64,000 nt of DNA, from the NCBI GenBank assembly GCA_963693285.1, contig OY848919.1, positions 1,861,327 to 1,925,326 of the forward strand. Direction: 5' to 3'. A model generated the notes under the pieces. It made no database searches and was not told the origin of the DNA. It was given only the letters and a program-made list of their open reading frames with translations. Source of the stretch: Xestospongia muta. Taxonomy: Eukaryota > Porifera > Demospongiae > Haplosclerida > Petrosiidae. Shown here piece by piece: positions 1 through 10,877 of the stretch. The translations under genes and the position numbers were made by a program. Numbering within the stretch: position 1 is the first letter of the stretch; each line of letters opens with the position of its first letter.

Positions 1-727
1 CACTACGATTCCTTGGGTACTTGTTCTTCCTGGCATAGTTGAGTACTTTAGTAATCAACTTGATAGGATTGCTAATGAGAGGAGTAGTTTCCAGCCAGTG
101 TTTGAAAAAGGAATGAGTTATTAATACCACAGACATTGTTATTCCCATCAGTACAAATGATAGCAGAAGAAAAAAATGGAAAGAACATCGGCCTAGTTGA
201 AAAATGGTGAATGTTGCTGGTATAATAAAACTATGCCAGTATATGATAGCACTTAGTTGATCTGCTGAAGCTCCCACAAGTTGATCAATATTGAACTGGA
301 CGATGTTAGCACGAAACCCAGCATATCCAACAGCAATGCACACAAATGAAAGTGCACATATTACAAAAAAAAAAGGATTATTTGACCAATATGTATTTAT
401 AATAACCCCCACACCAGAAACTATCCAAACAGAAAAGCACAAAAAGATGCCAGTAACGATGATCTTATAACGTCCTGTCCACGTATCAGCTATCAGTCCA
501 AGCAAAGAGTGCATAAAAAAGAGCATACAATATCCAATATCAAAGACAATATCAGTGGTACTACTTGGTGTCTGATTTTGCTGAATATTGCTGTACATGG
601 TAGCTGCAAAGTATCTCATAAGCATGATGTAGTTAAACATTAAAGCATCCCAGATAAGTACCAAGATAGCTGACCGTGAAGACAGATGACAGAAATGAAT
701 AGAGAGTATTGATTGACGAGTTGCCAT
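1..727 (-). CDS. POT/PTR-family transporter A, N-terminal 242 codons (cut by window edge)
   Basis: The start codon is the CAT at 725-727, and the frame stays open to base 1, giving TM1-TM6 and the start of the central cytoplasmic loop. It pairs without indels with bases 4528-5254 of transporter B (constant offset 4527) and differs at only a few bases, so A and B are very recent duplicates. The near identity continues upstream to about 1290. The protein starts MATRQSILSIHFC and keeps the POT signature A-D-x-W-x-G-R-Y after TM2. The missing C-terminal half lies to the left of the window, so whether this copy is intact cannot be judged. Confidence 0.88.
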   Translation of the reverse strand, partial: MATRQSILSIHFCHLSSRSAILVLIWDALMFNYIMLMRYFAATMYSNIQQNQTPSSTTDIVFDIGYCMLFFMHSLLGLIADTWTGRYKIIVTGIFLCFSVWIVSGVGVIINTYWSNNPFFFVICALSFVCIAVGYAGFRANIVQFNIDQLVGASADQLSAIIYWHSFIIPATFTIFQLGRCSFHFFLLLSFVLMGITMSVVLITHSFFKHWLETTPLISNPIKLITKVLNYARKNKYPRNRS

Positions 728-937
728 TTCTCAAATGTTATACTGAAAATATAAAAACTGAAAAAACTTATAATACTATTTATCAACTCTTATTTTTCCC
801 AATTGTAACAAAAATCTGATATGAACTTAAATTTATATGCAAAACAGATAAACACTTTACAGAATTAATGACTAACCCAAATGCAAGATAATTCACTTTA
901 CTGACTAAAATTATATACAGCTATATAATGAGTGTGT

Positions 938-1031
938 GTGACCTGATTTGTAATAAGAGACCACTTCTGTCAAAACATTTTTTCTTGACTTGTGAAAGGA
1001 ACCACTGTTAAAACACCTCAAAAAACAGTTT
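938..1031 (+). mobile_element. MITE fragment (GTGACCTGATTTG family)
   Basis: It begins GTGACCTGATTTGTAATAAG and runs through a second, degenerate direct copy of the terminal motif to the A-rich stretch cctcaaaaaacag, matching the first two thirds of the complete element at 48417-48549. The inverted right terminus is missing. It lies about 210 bp upstream of the transporter A start codon. Confidence 0.65.
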
Positions 1032-1208
1032 CATATAAATACAGTTACCATAAATAGTTTTGTATATATATATAGGAAACCAAGTCACACACACATACAC
1101 ACACACACACACACACATATATACCGGTACATACACAGACTATCATACTGATGCTGTTGGTGTATGTAGTTATGTGTATTTGAGACTTTAGACAAAACAT
1201 GTAGTAAC

Positions 1209-1244
1209 ACTGGTAGTCTACAACTATAGACTGTATTTACCAGT
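1209..1244. promoter_or_regulatory. Nested inverted repeat, copy 1
   Basis: The outer arms ACTGGTA and TACCAGT (7 bp, perfect) enclose the inner arms AGTCTA and TAGACT. The same 36-bp motif recurs at 5713, 9357, 21567, 23344, 27110, 30293 and (one base changed) 38113, always in the divergent transporter/decarboxylase spacer. Conservation across copies with decayed neighbours suggests a regulatory site or an element end. Its function is unknown. Confidence 0.5.
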
Positions 1245-1782
1245 TAACATTATATCATTAAGTCTGTTGCTGATTAATAGGTATAAGAAACATGATATAT
1301 TTTACTTTCTTTCCTCACAATAACTCCAAACTGAGAACACTCTCTAAATTTTCAAATATAATATCAAAGTTTATGTCACACAGAGTGTGACATAATTTTA
1401 TACAATTTACTAAAGTGTGTTGTATTAATATATCACAAAAGATAGGTTGATTTAATTAATCCATGATCATTTGTACTTTGTAATGCACGTAATAGTCAAT
1501 GCCACACCTTTTCATTATTGAAGTGGAAACAGGAAATAGACTATATATTGTGTATATAGTAAGTGGATATTACCTAACTAATGAGACATTACAATGAATG
1601 TCAAAGCTCTGATAATCAACTTCATGATTTGTCATTAGTAGCTACCTCACTGACCTATAGATGTACTAAGTATAAAGTAATGAGATGTTAAAAGTAATCA
1701 CAGTATATCAATTTTTCTGTCATGATAGAAGGCTGCATGTGATTATCATACGACTCATCTCCCTTCCATTTTATTATTGGAA

Positions 1783-2360
1783 ATGGCTGAACAGGTTTAT
1801 AACTCTTCATTTAGAGGTTCCTTATGGAGCAGAATAGAAATGTTGGGAAGATACTCCCTCACCTCTTGCAAAATTTAGTAAAGGAGACTTTCATATATTA
1901 CCATCAATCAACAACCCAAAATTCAATAAAGATTGTAACTTTAAAGTGGTATGACCACACAATGGTATCAAGTACCCTCTACTGATCTCACTGAAAGACA
2001 ACAGGATGATGCTTATAAAGAAGTATGAACATCCTTTTCAGCCTTATGCTACTAATTATCTTGGCTTTTAAAATAATATTAATTAAATCATATGCTGTTG
2101 TTAAATCTTACGTTGATGCCAACTTTATGATGAACAATGGAGGTGGTCCATTTGAATCAATAGGTGACTGTGGTCATCCTAATAACACTAAACTGTTGGA
2201 GTGTAATGTACTTGACTACTATGCCTCATTGTGGCATGCTAAATGGCCACATAATGAAAGTTACTGGGGTTATTTACTTAATATGGGTTCAACAGAAGGG
2301 AATATTCATACTATTTGGAGTGCACAAAGCTATCTCTGTGGTTGTCATATCACACTCCGA
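1783..2360 (+). pseudogene. Group II PLP decarboxylase pseudogene fragment (N-terminal third)
   Basis: It starts at the conserved ATGGCTGAACAG (MAEQ) and aligns with residues 1 to about 190 of the intact decarboxylase at 40485. Recognisable pieces include NFMMNNGGGPFES, the LDYYASLWHAKWPHNES block and LLNMGSTEGNIH. Several stops and frameshifts interrupt it (for example GGAGCAGAATAG near 1837 replacing a Gln codon), and it breaks off after the SAxSYL block. Catalytic residues are absent. It cannot make an enzyme. Confidence 0.85.
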
Positions 2361-2374
2361 TTTGATTATTGGAA

Positions 2375-2690
2375 ATGACTTAACAGGTATATAACACTAT
2401 TCATTTAGATGTTCCTCATAGACCACTAAGACCAAAACAGAAACCATGGAAAGATACTCTCGCAACTCTTGAAATATCCAGTAAAAGTGACCTTCATGTA
2501 TCACCACCAACGAATGACCCAAAAGTCAATGAAGATCATCACTCTAAAATATGTAATATAACTGTTTGTTGATGTCAAGTATTCTCTACTGGTCTCATTG
2601 AAATAGAACAGGATTAAGCTCACAAAAAAGTATGTACATTTATTGATTAACCCATTGGAGATTTGAAGAAGCATATGTTATTAATTAAAG
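2375..2690 (+). pseudogene. Second decarboxylase fragment (5' end fused to 3' end)
   Basis: A second copy of the gene start (ATGACTTAACAGG in place of ATGGCTGAACAGG) follows the first fragment directly. It covers roughly the first 85 codons (PKQKPWKDTL, SPPTNDPKVNEDHHSK) with stops, then jumps to the last codons (region equivalent to LIGDLKKPN) and the decarboxylase 3' flank. The middle of the gene is deleted. The same start-to-end fusion occurs at 6273, 14785, 18030, 23905 and 35023. Confidence 0.8.
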
Positions 2691-3703
2691 TTATTAAAAT
2701 AATTTAAGAAAGTCTGCTTTCTGTCCAAACAATTATTATCAAAGCTTGATCTTTTTTTGCTTGTTTTACATTTTCAACACTTCACAAATCATATACATAT
2801 GATATAAACAAATGAAAATGAAAGAGATTATGTTTACATCTATCTCTTTCTTATCTATTGTTTAGACTGTTTATATGTCATCTGACCATTTACCTGTCTG
2901 TCAGTCTATTCTTATAACTATCAACATGTATTTATCCATCTATTAAACCATCAATACAACCATTTGCTGACCGTCAATCCATTCCATATGTAATGATTTT
3001 GTATGGACTTGCATTTGTATTCATCCATACCTTGTTTCTTCTATTTTGACATTGCCACCCTTGCATCCTTAAACTGTTTTTCATTACTAGTCATCTTTTA
3101 CCTAAGACTATTTACGAACAGTTTCCAATATTCTGTATGAGTATCCATTGCTAATAAATATGTATCCATTACTAATAAATATGTATCCATTGCTAATAAA
3201 TATGTATCCATTGCTAATATATGTTTGTCCATTTGTTTACATATTATTTGCAATAATTCCATGATAACAATTATGTGGTATATATCAGCTGTACATTTTA
3301 TATTAGTTAGCAATTATTTGTCAGTCAGCTAAGACTCAGTTTTGTAAGCTAGCATAATCAATGAAAATCATTTATTTAAATGCTATTGATGTTTTCAATC
3401 TAATTTTGTCAAATCTTTTAAAATCTTATAGACATAATGGAACAATAATATATTATAATATATAATAGATGTAATCAGATACAAAGTGACTAGAACACTG
3501 TTAGTTACTTGTGTGTGATCTATTTAGTCTACCAATATAAGGATTGTAAGTAAAAGAAGAAACTTCAGTCAATTAAAATTTAACATACGCAACGATGGCA
3601 TTCAATAATTTAAATGTGCCATCAAATATATATATAGTGTTTGTTCAAATCACAACCACTCTAATTATTGCTGACATAATTGTCATGAATTTTGAAAGAA
3701 ATA
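2691..3703. other. Decarboxylase 3' flank and spacer to transporter B
   Basis: Decarboxylase 3' flank (aaagcttgatctttttttgc at about 2740, repeated in every unit) runs into a spacer with CCATC-rich low-complexity sequence, a 21-bp tandem repeat (3139-3223) and the transporter 3' flank. No gene is seen. Confidence 0.65.
3139..3223. repeat. 21-bp tandem repeat, about 4 copies
   Basis: The unit is atgtatccattgctaataaa(t), repeated four times with 1-2 differences. The homologous place in other array units (about 7030, 24660, 15420, 18820) has only one or two copies, so this is a local expansion. Confidence 0.8.
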
Positions 3704-5254
3704 TCAGTTAGTAGAAAGTCCCATTTCTCTTTCATATTCTTCTTCCTGGTTCAGATATCTTTCATAGTGTTCATCAACAATTTGAACTATATTGATTTCA
3801 TTCTCTCTCACACGGAACTTGTACCATTTAGCTAGTACTATGAATACTAACAGTATAATAAAAATAACAACACTCCTAGTAATGTAGTAATAGGAATTTG
3901 GACAGATAGAATCGTTATTGCAGCCAAAAGGATATTTTGTATTGATATTGATGAGATAACCAACTCCAAAAGAGGCAAACCACATCCCAACCATCATCCC
4001 TCTCATTTGTACAGGAGACTGTGCTATTGTGAACTCTAAAGATGCTGGAACAACCAGTGCAAAAGCAACACCATATAATATCTGAGGAATTAGTAATACA
4101 TCATTGAAATATGATAATATGTCTTTGTAGAAACTAGTATACTTGAATATAACCACATAGGATAATGTGGTTGCCAAAGCAAAGGCTAGTCCCAGACCAA
4201 TTTTCTGCAACATACTGGGAATGTGTTTATTAAAACATGGATAAATGAAGAACTGATACAGGAGTATTAAGAAAGCTGGAGTTATGAACTTCATTGTGTT
4301 ATTTGAAATGAAGCAAGATTTAAAAGATGAATTAATAAGATTAGAATCTTTCATTATACTCCAGTATACTTCATCAGCACAGGTGAGTCCAACAATACAA
4401 ATCATCAGAGGAATCATACGTAATGCTGTCTTCACATTTTCTACTTGCTCTTCTGTAAAAGGTCCACCATACTTTTCTTTACCTAGATCTAGTCGTGAAG
4501 GGTAGTCCTCCTCCCAGTAGGTCAAGGCACTACGATTCCTTGGGTACTTGTTCTTTCTGGCATAGTTGAGTACTTTAGTAATCAACTTGATAGGATTGCT
4601 AATGAAAGGAGTAGTTTCCAGCCAGTGTTTGAAAAAGGAATGAGTTATTAATACTGCAGACATTGTTATTCCCATCAGTACAAATGATAGCAGAAGAAAA
4701 AAATGGAAAGAACATCGGCCTAGTTGAAAAATGGTGAATGTTGCTGGTATAATAAAACTATGCCAGTATATGATAGCACTTAGTTGATCTGCTGAAGCTC
4801 CCACAAGTTGATCAATATTGAACTGGACAATGTTAGCATGAAACCCAGCATATCCAACAGCAATGCACACAAATGCAAGTGCACATATTACAAAAAAAAA
4901 AGGATTATTTGACCAATATGTATTTATAATAACCCCCACACCAGAAACTATCCAAACAGAAAAGCACAAAAAGATGCCAGTAACAATGATCTTATAACGT
5001 CCTGTCCACGTATCAGCTATCAGTCCAAGCAAAGAGTGCATAAAAAAGAGCATACAATATCCAATATCAAAGACAATATCAGTGGTACTACTTGGTGTCT
5101 GATTTTGCTGAATATTGCTGTACATGGTAGCTGCAAAGTATCTCATAAGCATGATGTAGTTAAACATTAAAGCATCCCAGATAAGTACCAAGATAGCTGA
5201 CCATGAAGACAGATGACAGAAATGAATAGAGAGTATTGATTGACGAGTTGCCAT
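3704..5254 (-). CDS. POT/PTR-family (SLC15-like) transporter B, intact, 516 aa
   Basis: This is an intronless, 12-TM major-facilitator protein of the proton-dependent oligopeptide transporter family. Family marks are GLIADTWTGRYK after TM2 (PTR signature A-D-x-W-x-G-R-Y/F), the GFxANIVQFNIDQL stretch after TM4 (residues about 143-157), a long cytoplasmic loop with KYGGPFTEEQVENVKT (about 262-277), and SLEFTIAQSPVQMRG in TM10/11, where SLC15 proteins have E-F-x-x-x-Q-S/A-P. The TM1 ExxER proton-coupling motif is replaced by WDALM. Other SLC15-like proteins carry di/tripeptides or histidine; the substrate here is unknown. B has three extra residues in the TM9-TM10 loop (YTSFYKDILS) compared with the 513-aa copies. 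The start at 5252-5254 is shared by all array members. The likely location is a plasma or endolysosomal membrane (inferred). Confidence 0.9.
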   Translation of the reverse strand: MATRQSILSIHFCHLSSWSAILVLIWDALMFNYIMLMRYFAATMYSNIQQNQTPSSTTDIVFDIGYCMLFFMHSLLGLIADTWTGRYKIIVTGIFLCFSVWIVSGVGVIINTYWSNNPFFFVICALAFVCIAVGYAGFHANIVQFNIDQLVGASADQLSAIIYWHSFIIPATFTIFQLGRCSFHFFLLLSFVLMGITMSAVLITHSFFKHWLETTPFISNPIKLITKVLNYARKNKYPRNRSALTYWEEDYPSRLDLGKEKYGGPFTEEQVENVKTALRMIPLMICIVGLTCADEVYWSIMKDSNLINSSFKSCFISNNTMKFITPAFLILLYQFFIYPCFNKHIPSMLQKIGLGLAFALATTLSYVVIFKYTSFYKDILSYFNDVLLIPQILYGVAFALVVPASLEFTIAQSPVQMRGMMVGMWFASFGVGYLININTKYPFGCNNDSICPNSYYYITRSVVIFIILLVFIVLAKWYKFRVRENEINIVQIVDEHYERYLNQEEEYEREMGLSTN

Positions 5255-6272
5255 TTCTCAAATGTTATACTGAAAATATAAAAACTGAAAAAACTTATAA
5301 TACTATTTATCAACTCTTATTTTTCCCAATTGTAACAAAAATCTGATATGAACTTAAATTTATATGCAAAACAGATAAACACTTTACAGAATTAAGCCAA
5401 ATGCAAGATAATTCACTTTACTGACTAAAATTATATACAGCTATATAATGAGTGTGTGTGACCTGATTTGTAATAAGAGACCACTTCTGTCAAAACATTT
5501 TTTCTTGACTTGTGAAAGGAACCACTGTTAAAACACCTCAAAAAACAGTTTCGTATAAATACAGTTATTATAAATAGTTGTGTATATATATATATAGGAA
5601 ACCAAGTCACACACGCGCACATATATACCGGTACATACACAGACTATCATACTGATGCTGTTGGTGTATGTAGTTATGTGTATTTGAGACTTTAGACAAA
5701 ACATGTAGTAACACTGGTAGTCTACAACTATAGACTGTATTTACCAGTTAACATTATATCATTAAGTCTGTTGCTGAATGGTAGGTATGAGAAGGTGTGA
5801 CACTTTTCTTCTTTTCCTCACAATAACTCCAAAATTAAAAGATTCTCAATATTTCAAATATAATGTCAAAGTTTATGTCACACAGAGTGTGACATAAGTT
5901 TTATACAATTTATTAAATAATGTTGTATTAAATATATCACGAAAGATAGGTTTATTTAACCAATCCATGGTCATTTTGGTACTTGTTAATGCCACATCTC
6001 TTCATTACTGAATTAAAACAGGAAATAAACTATATATTGTGTATATAGTAAGTGGATATTACCTAACTAATGAAACATTACACAGAAACTTAAAACTCTG
6101 ACAATCAACTTCATGACTTGTCATTAGTAGCTACCTCACTGACCTATGGATGTGCTAAGTAAAAAGTAATGATATGTTAAAAAGTAATCACAGTGTATCA
6201 GTTTTTCTGTTATGATAGAAGCCTGCATGTGATTATCATATGACCCATATCTCACTTCCATTTATTATTGGA
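5255..6272. other. Spacer between transporter B and decarboxylase fragment
   Basis: Near-copy of 728-1780: a MITE fragment (5458-5551), the nested inverted repeat (5713-5748), and the conserved decarboxylase 5' flank (about 6090-6270). From about 5700 on it is instead closest to 23340 onward, which marks a second, larger duplication. No gene is seen. Confidence 0.65.
5458..5551 (+). mobile_element. MITE fragment, copy in transporter B upstream region
   Basis: Almost identical to 938-1031 (same truncated form, GTGACCTGATTTGTAATAAG start). It was therefore copied with the segmental duplication rather than inserted independently. Confidence 0.6.
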
Positions 6273-6415
6273 ATCGGCTGAACAAACTTATAATACTAGT
6301 CATTTAGAGGTTCCTTATGGACCAGAACAGAAACCTTAGAAAGATACTCTCTTGCAAGATCTAGATCTAAGGAGACCTTGATGTAAGGGAGATTTGAAGA
6401 AACCAAATGTTTTAC
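6273..6415 (+). pseudogene. Decarboxylase fragment (start lost, internal deletion)
   Basis: The gene-start sequence is present, but ATG has become ATC (atcggctgaac). Then come HLEVPYGPEQKP, a stop in place of W, and a jump from the ARSSKGDL region directly to GDLKKPNV. Only about 140 bp are left of a 1.66-kb gene. Confidence 0.8.
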
Positions 6416-7390
6416 TAAAAGATATTTAAATAATTTAAGAAAGAAAGTCTGCTTTCAATCCTTACAATTATTATTAAAGCTTGATCTTTCTTTACTCGTT
6501 TTGCAAATTTACAGCATTTCCATAGATCATAACATATGATATAAGTAAATGAAAATGAAAGAGATAATGTTTACATCTCTTTTTATCTATTTTTTAGATC
6601 TGTCTGTATGTCATCTGATCATTAAACTGTCTGTCAGTCTATTCTTATAATCAACACTATATATTTATCCATCTGTCAAGCCACCAATACATATCCATCT
6701 ACTTTTCCATTCATTGATCATCAATCCATTCCAGGTTGATCAGTAGCCAATAATTATTGGAATCAATTTACAATCTTCTATACAATCCAGAATACATGAA
6801 CTCAAGATTGTATATGTAGTAGTATTTGATTTTCAAGTTATAGTCAAAATTATTTTATTTTAAAGGTTTTCTACTAATTTTGTCTGGACTTATATAATCA
6901 TAGCTTGTTTATTTTGTTTTGGTGTTTCCATCTTTACATCCTTTCTTATTTTTAAATAAAACGTTTTTCATTACTTGTCATCTTTCATCTGAGACTAATT
7001 AAGATCAGTTTCTATTATTCTGCATAAATATCCATTATTAATAAATATGTATTCATTGCTAATATATGTTTGGCCATTTGTTTACACATTATTTTCAATA
7101 ATGTGTAAACAAATCTTACTTTATCACACCTTTTAAAATCTTTTATAGTCTTACACAAAATTGAACAACAGTACATTTTGTTAGATGTAGTGAAATATAA
7201 ACTGACTAGAACACTGTTAGTTGTTAATAAGTGTGGTCTACTTTAGTCCCACCAATATAAGATAGTAATGTAAAAGAAAAAAGATTTTGGTCAACTTAAA
7301 TTTAAATATATATATAATGTGTTCAAATCACAACCACTCTATTTATCACAGCAAAACTGATATAATATTGATAATCTTGAAAACAAAGTA
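6416..7390. other. Decarboxylase 3' flank and spacer to transporter C
   Basis: Shared 3' flank followed by AT-rich sequence almost identical to 24040-25022. It includes a small near-perfect hairpin (tttgtttacacattattttc ... aataatgtgtaaacaaa, about 7078-7112). No gene is seen. Confidence 0.6.
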
Positions 7391-8932
7391 TCAGTTAGTA
7401 GAAAGCCTCATTTCTCTTTCATATTCTTCTTCCTGGTCAATATATCTTTCATAATGTTCATCAACAATTTGAACTGTATTGACTTCATTCTCTCTCACAC
7501 GGAACTTGTACCGTTTAGCTAGTACTATGAATACTAACAGTATAATAAAGATAACAACACTCCTAGTAATGTAGTAATAGAAACTTGGACAGATGGAAAT
7601 ATCATCACAACCAAAAGGATATTTTGTATTAATATTAATGAGATAACTAACTCCAAAAGAGGCTAACCACATCCCAACCATCATCCCTCTCATTTGTATT
7701 GGAGACTGTGCTATTGTAAACTCCAAAGATGCTGGAACAACCAGTGTAAATGCAACACCATATAATATCTGAGGAAGTAGTAATAAGTCATTGAAATATG
7801 ACAAGGTATTACTCTGGTACTTGAATATAACCACATAGGATAATGTGGTTGCCAAAGCAAAGACTAGTCCCAGACCTATTCTCTTCAACATACTGGGAAT
7901 GTATTTATTGAAACAGGGATAAATCAAGAACTGATGGAGAAGCAGTAAGAAAGTTGGAGTTATAAACTTCATTGTGTTATTTGAAATGAAGCAAGATTTA
8001 AAAGATGAATTAATAGGATTAGGACCCTTCATTATACTCCAGTATACTTCATCAGCACAGGTGAGTCCAACAATACAAATCATCAGAGGAATCATACGTA
8101 ACACTGTCTTCACATTTTCTACTTCCTCTACTGTAAAAGGTCCACCATATTTCTCCTTTCCTAGGTCTAGTCGTGAAGGGTAGTCCTCCTCCCAGTATGT
8201 CAAGGCACTGCGATTTTTTGGGTACTTGTTCTTCCTGGCATAGTTGAGTACTTTACCAATCATCTTGATAGGATTGCTAATGAGAGGAGTAGTTTCCAGC
8301 CAGTGTTTGAAAAAAAAATGAGTTATTAATACCACAGACACTGTTACTCCTGATGTTATGAATGATAGTATAAGAAAAAAACTCAAAGAACATCGTCCAA
8401 GTTCAAATAAAGTGAATACAACTGGTACATTAATACTATGCCAGTATATGATAGCACTTAGTTGATCTGCTGAAGCTCCCACAAGTTGATCAATATTGAA
8501 CTGAACAATATTTGCTCGAAATCCAGTATATCCAACTACTGCACAAAGATATCCAAATACATATATTACAAAAAATAATGAATTATTTTGCCAATATGCT
8601 GTTATAATATAATTCACACCAGAAATTATCCAAGCCAAAAAGCACAAAAAGATGCCAGTAATGATGATCTTATAACGTCCTGTCCACACATCAGCTATCA
8701 ACCCAACCAAAATGAAAATAAAGTAAAGCATACAATACCCATTACTAAAGACAATATTAGCGGTACTATTTGGTGTCTCACTTTGTTGAACATTGCTGGA
8801 TATCGTACCCTCAAAGTATCTCATTAAGACAATGTAGTTGTACATTAGAGCATCCCAGACAAGTACCAATATAGTTGATCGTGAAGACAAACGACAGAAA
8901 TGAATAAAGAGTCTTGACTGACGACTTGTCAT
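7391..8932 (-). CDS. POT/PTR-family transporter C, intact, 513 aa
   Basis: This full-length intronless copy has the 12-TM layout of transporter B and all POT landmarks (LIADVWTGRYK, TGFRANIVQFNIDQL, SLEFTIAQSPIQMRG). Again WDALM stands where ExxER is expected. Extracellular loop 1 carries an N-S-T sequon (SETPNSTANIVF), which is shared by most 513-aa copies but absent from B. It differs from neighbours by HFFFKHW at the end of TM6 and the C-terminus EMRLSTN. Its closest relative is transporter G (25023-26564), with which it shares about 3.2 kb of flanking sequence as well. Confidence 0.9.
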   Translation of the reverse strand: MTSRQSRLFIHFCRLSSRSTILVLVWDALMYNYIVLMRYFEGTISSNVQQSETPNSTANIVFSNGYCMLYFIFILVGLIADVWTGRYKIIITGIFLCFLAWIISGVNYIITAYWQNNSLFFVIYVFGYLCAVVGYTGFRANIVQFNIDQLVGASADQLSAIIYWHSINVPVVFTLFELGRCSLSFFLILSFITSGVTVSVVLITHFFFKHWLETTPLISNPIKMIGKVLNYARKNKYPKNRSALTYWEEDYPSRLDLGKEKYGGPFTVEEVENVKTVLRMIPLMICIVGLTCADEVYWSIMKGPNPINSSFKSCFISNNTMKFITPTFLLLLHQFLIYPCFNKYIPSMLKRIGLGLVFALATTLSYVVIFKYQSNTLSYFNDLLLLPQILYGVAFTLVVPASLEFTIAQSPIQMRGMMVGMWLASFGVSYLININTKYPFGCDDISICPSFYYYITRSVVIFIILLVFIVLAKRYKFRVRENEVNTVQIVDEHYERYIDQEEEYEREMRLSTN

Positions 8933-9498
8933 TTCTAAAATGTTATACTTGAAAAAACAGGAACCTAAAAATATAAAATGCTATACATCAACACTTATAA
9001 TTCAAATTTGTAACAATATTCTGATACAAACTTAACACATTATACATATAATATATGAACTACTCACTGCTATATATATAAATGTTGGGACAATTCACTA
9101 TATTGATTAAGATATTATATGCTACTGTACATAATAGTATCATTAATTATATATACAGGTTGGAATTGAAATGTTATTTTTGTTGAAAACAAGCATAAAC
9201 TGTTGTTTTTACTACTGTACTACTGTTTGTGTAGCTACATAACCTTCAGTTTAATAATACATTAGTAATTAATAGTATTTTCTTTTTATTTTTTTCATAA
9301 TTATGCAACCTCTATACATTGTATTAGTTAAATCAATTTGCAACCAATGTAGTGAGACTGGTAGGCTACAACTATAAGCTGTATTTACCAGTTAACATTA
9401 TATCATTAAATCTGTTACTGAATGGTAGGTATGAGAAGGCATGACCCCTTTTTTCTCCTCACAATAACTCAATATTTTCAAATATAATATAAATTCCT
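8933..9498. other. Transporter C upstream region
   Basis: AT-rich sequence with a variant of the nested inverted repeat (9357-9392; outer arms intact, inner arms degenerate). No gene is seen. Confidence 0.55.
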
Positions 9499-9633
9499 AG
9501 ATATTGTACCCTCAAAGTATCTCATATATACAATGTAGCTGTACATTAAAGCATCCCAGACAACTACCAAAATAACTGAATGTGTAGACAAATGACAGAA
9601 ATGAATAAAGGATATTGACTGATGAGTTGTCAT
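9499..9633 (-). pseudogene. Transporter N-terminal relic (about 45 codons)
   Basis: Minus-strand sequence starting at CAT 9631-9633 encodes M-T-T-H-Q-S, a HFCHLST block, VVWDALMYSYIV, then MRYFEGTIS, matching the first about 45 codons of array transporters. It ends abruptly before loop 1. The rest of this transporter copy is gone. It shows that another unit once stood between C and the decarboxylase at 10878. Confidence 0.85.
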
Positions 9634-9671
9634 TTCTGAAATGTTAATTAGATAATTACATTACTAAGATA

Positions 9672-9672
<1 letters not shown>

Positions 9673-9736
<64 letters not shown>

Positions 9737-9785
9737 TATATGCATATATATATATATATATTTATATAATTACATATATGTATAT
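9673..9785. repeat. (TA)n microsatellite
   Basis: About 110 bp of nearly pure TA dinucleotide with single interruptions (tgta, tgca, ttta). Confidence 0.95.
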
Positions 9786-10877
9786 ACATATACATAAGGT
9801 AAAAACTGACTTGTTGATTTAACCAACATATAGTTATACAGGTTATATGATGTAAACTGAAAGTAAACATAATATAGTTTTGATTAGTTTAATGAGTTGA
9901 TTGTTTATCAAATAAATATATATTTATATTTCCTTAACAAAATCATTATTAGTTCTAACATTTTGTAAACAGTTTACATCAAATAATTATATATATCATA
10001 TAATGTGTGCTAATAAATTTTTACTGTGTATACATACTACATTTTGCATACAAGTTATCTATTCTTTTAAACTGACATATATTTTAGTAAAAATCCAGTG
10101 AAAAATGTATGGTTGTGTGTTTTTGGAGATGTTTTGACAAGAGTGGTCCCTTTTCACAAATCTGGTCATATATATATAATATATACTATCACACTGATGC
10201 TATTGGTGTATGTAGCTCCATGTATTTGAGACTTTAGACAAAACATGTAGTGACACTGGTAGGCTACAACTAAAGTTGTCTTTTCTAGTAAACATATCAT
10301 TTTAATGGTTTTAGATATTTGCACTCTTTTCTCAAAATAAAGCCAAAACTAGTAAATTCTCAATATTTTCAAATATAAGGTCCTACATAATTATGCTGAA
10401 TGCTTAATTTATATAGACACTCCTTGCAACTATCCATGTTATACTACTTCTATTTTGTAACCATCATATTTGAAACTTAATACCACACCTTTCCTTACTG
10501 AAGTGCTAACAGGAAATAGATTGTTTATTGTGTATATAGCAGCTAGATAATCCTAATAAATATTATCAACACTGTAAAAATTTATTGGATGATTTAACCA
10601 ATATATAAGATTATACATATTGAATGTAGCAAACTGTTTACTACTACGCTAATATTGCCTAACTAATGAGACATTACACAGAATTTCAAAAACTCTGCCA
10701 ATCAGCTACAAGTCTTGTCATTAGTAGCTACCTCACTGAGTTATAGATGTGCTAGGTAAAAATAAATAAATTAATTAGATGTTAAAAATAATCAAAGTAT
10801 CTCAATTTTCTATTATAATAGAAGCCTACATGTGAATATCATATGACTCATATCTTATTGTCATTTTGTCGTTTGAA
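9786..10877. other. Spacer upstream of decarboxylase pseudogene
   Basis: AT-rich sequence with a MITE right end (about 10120-10170, tggtcccttttcacaaatctggtca), a decayed nested inverted repeat (about 10255) and the conserved decarboxylase 5' flank (about 10690-10870). No gene is seen. Confidence 0.6.
10120..10170 (-). mobile_element. MITE terminal fragment
   Basis: The sequence agtggtcccttttcacaaat followed by ctggtcata is the inverted form of the GTGACC...GGGACCAC terminus of the element at 48417-48549. Only this end is present. Confidence 0.55.

Larger units (their letters stand above)
728..1782. other. Spacer between transporter A and decarboxylase fragment
   Basis: This is the divergent intergenic region of the ancestral transporter/decarboxylase pair. 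It holds a MITE end (938-1031), a short CA repeat (about 1088-1117), the nested inverted repeat at 1209-1244, and the conserved decarboxylase 5' flank (about 1600-1780, containing cttgtcattagtagctacc-like sequence seen upstream of most other copies). No gene is seen. Confidence 0.7.
5700..8990. repeat. Segmental duplication, partner at about 23340-26640
   Basis: Nested inverted repeat, decarboxylase fragment with lost start codon, spacer with small hairpin, and transporter (C versus G) occur in the same order with high identity in both blocks, about 17.6 kb apart. Confidence 0.8.

Noticed and set aside
4284..4505. Plus-strand frame of about 70 codons antisense to the transporter loop, open in nearly every copy
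   Set aside because: Its persistence is explained by the near-invariant transporter loop on the other strand. It has no independent start context and no known domain.
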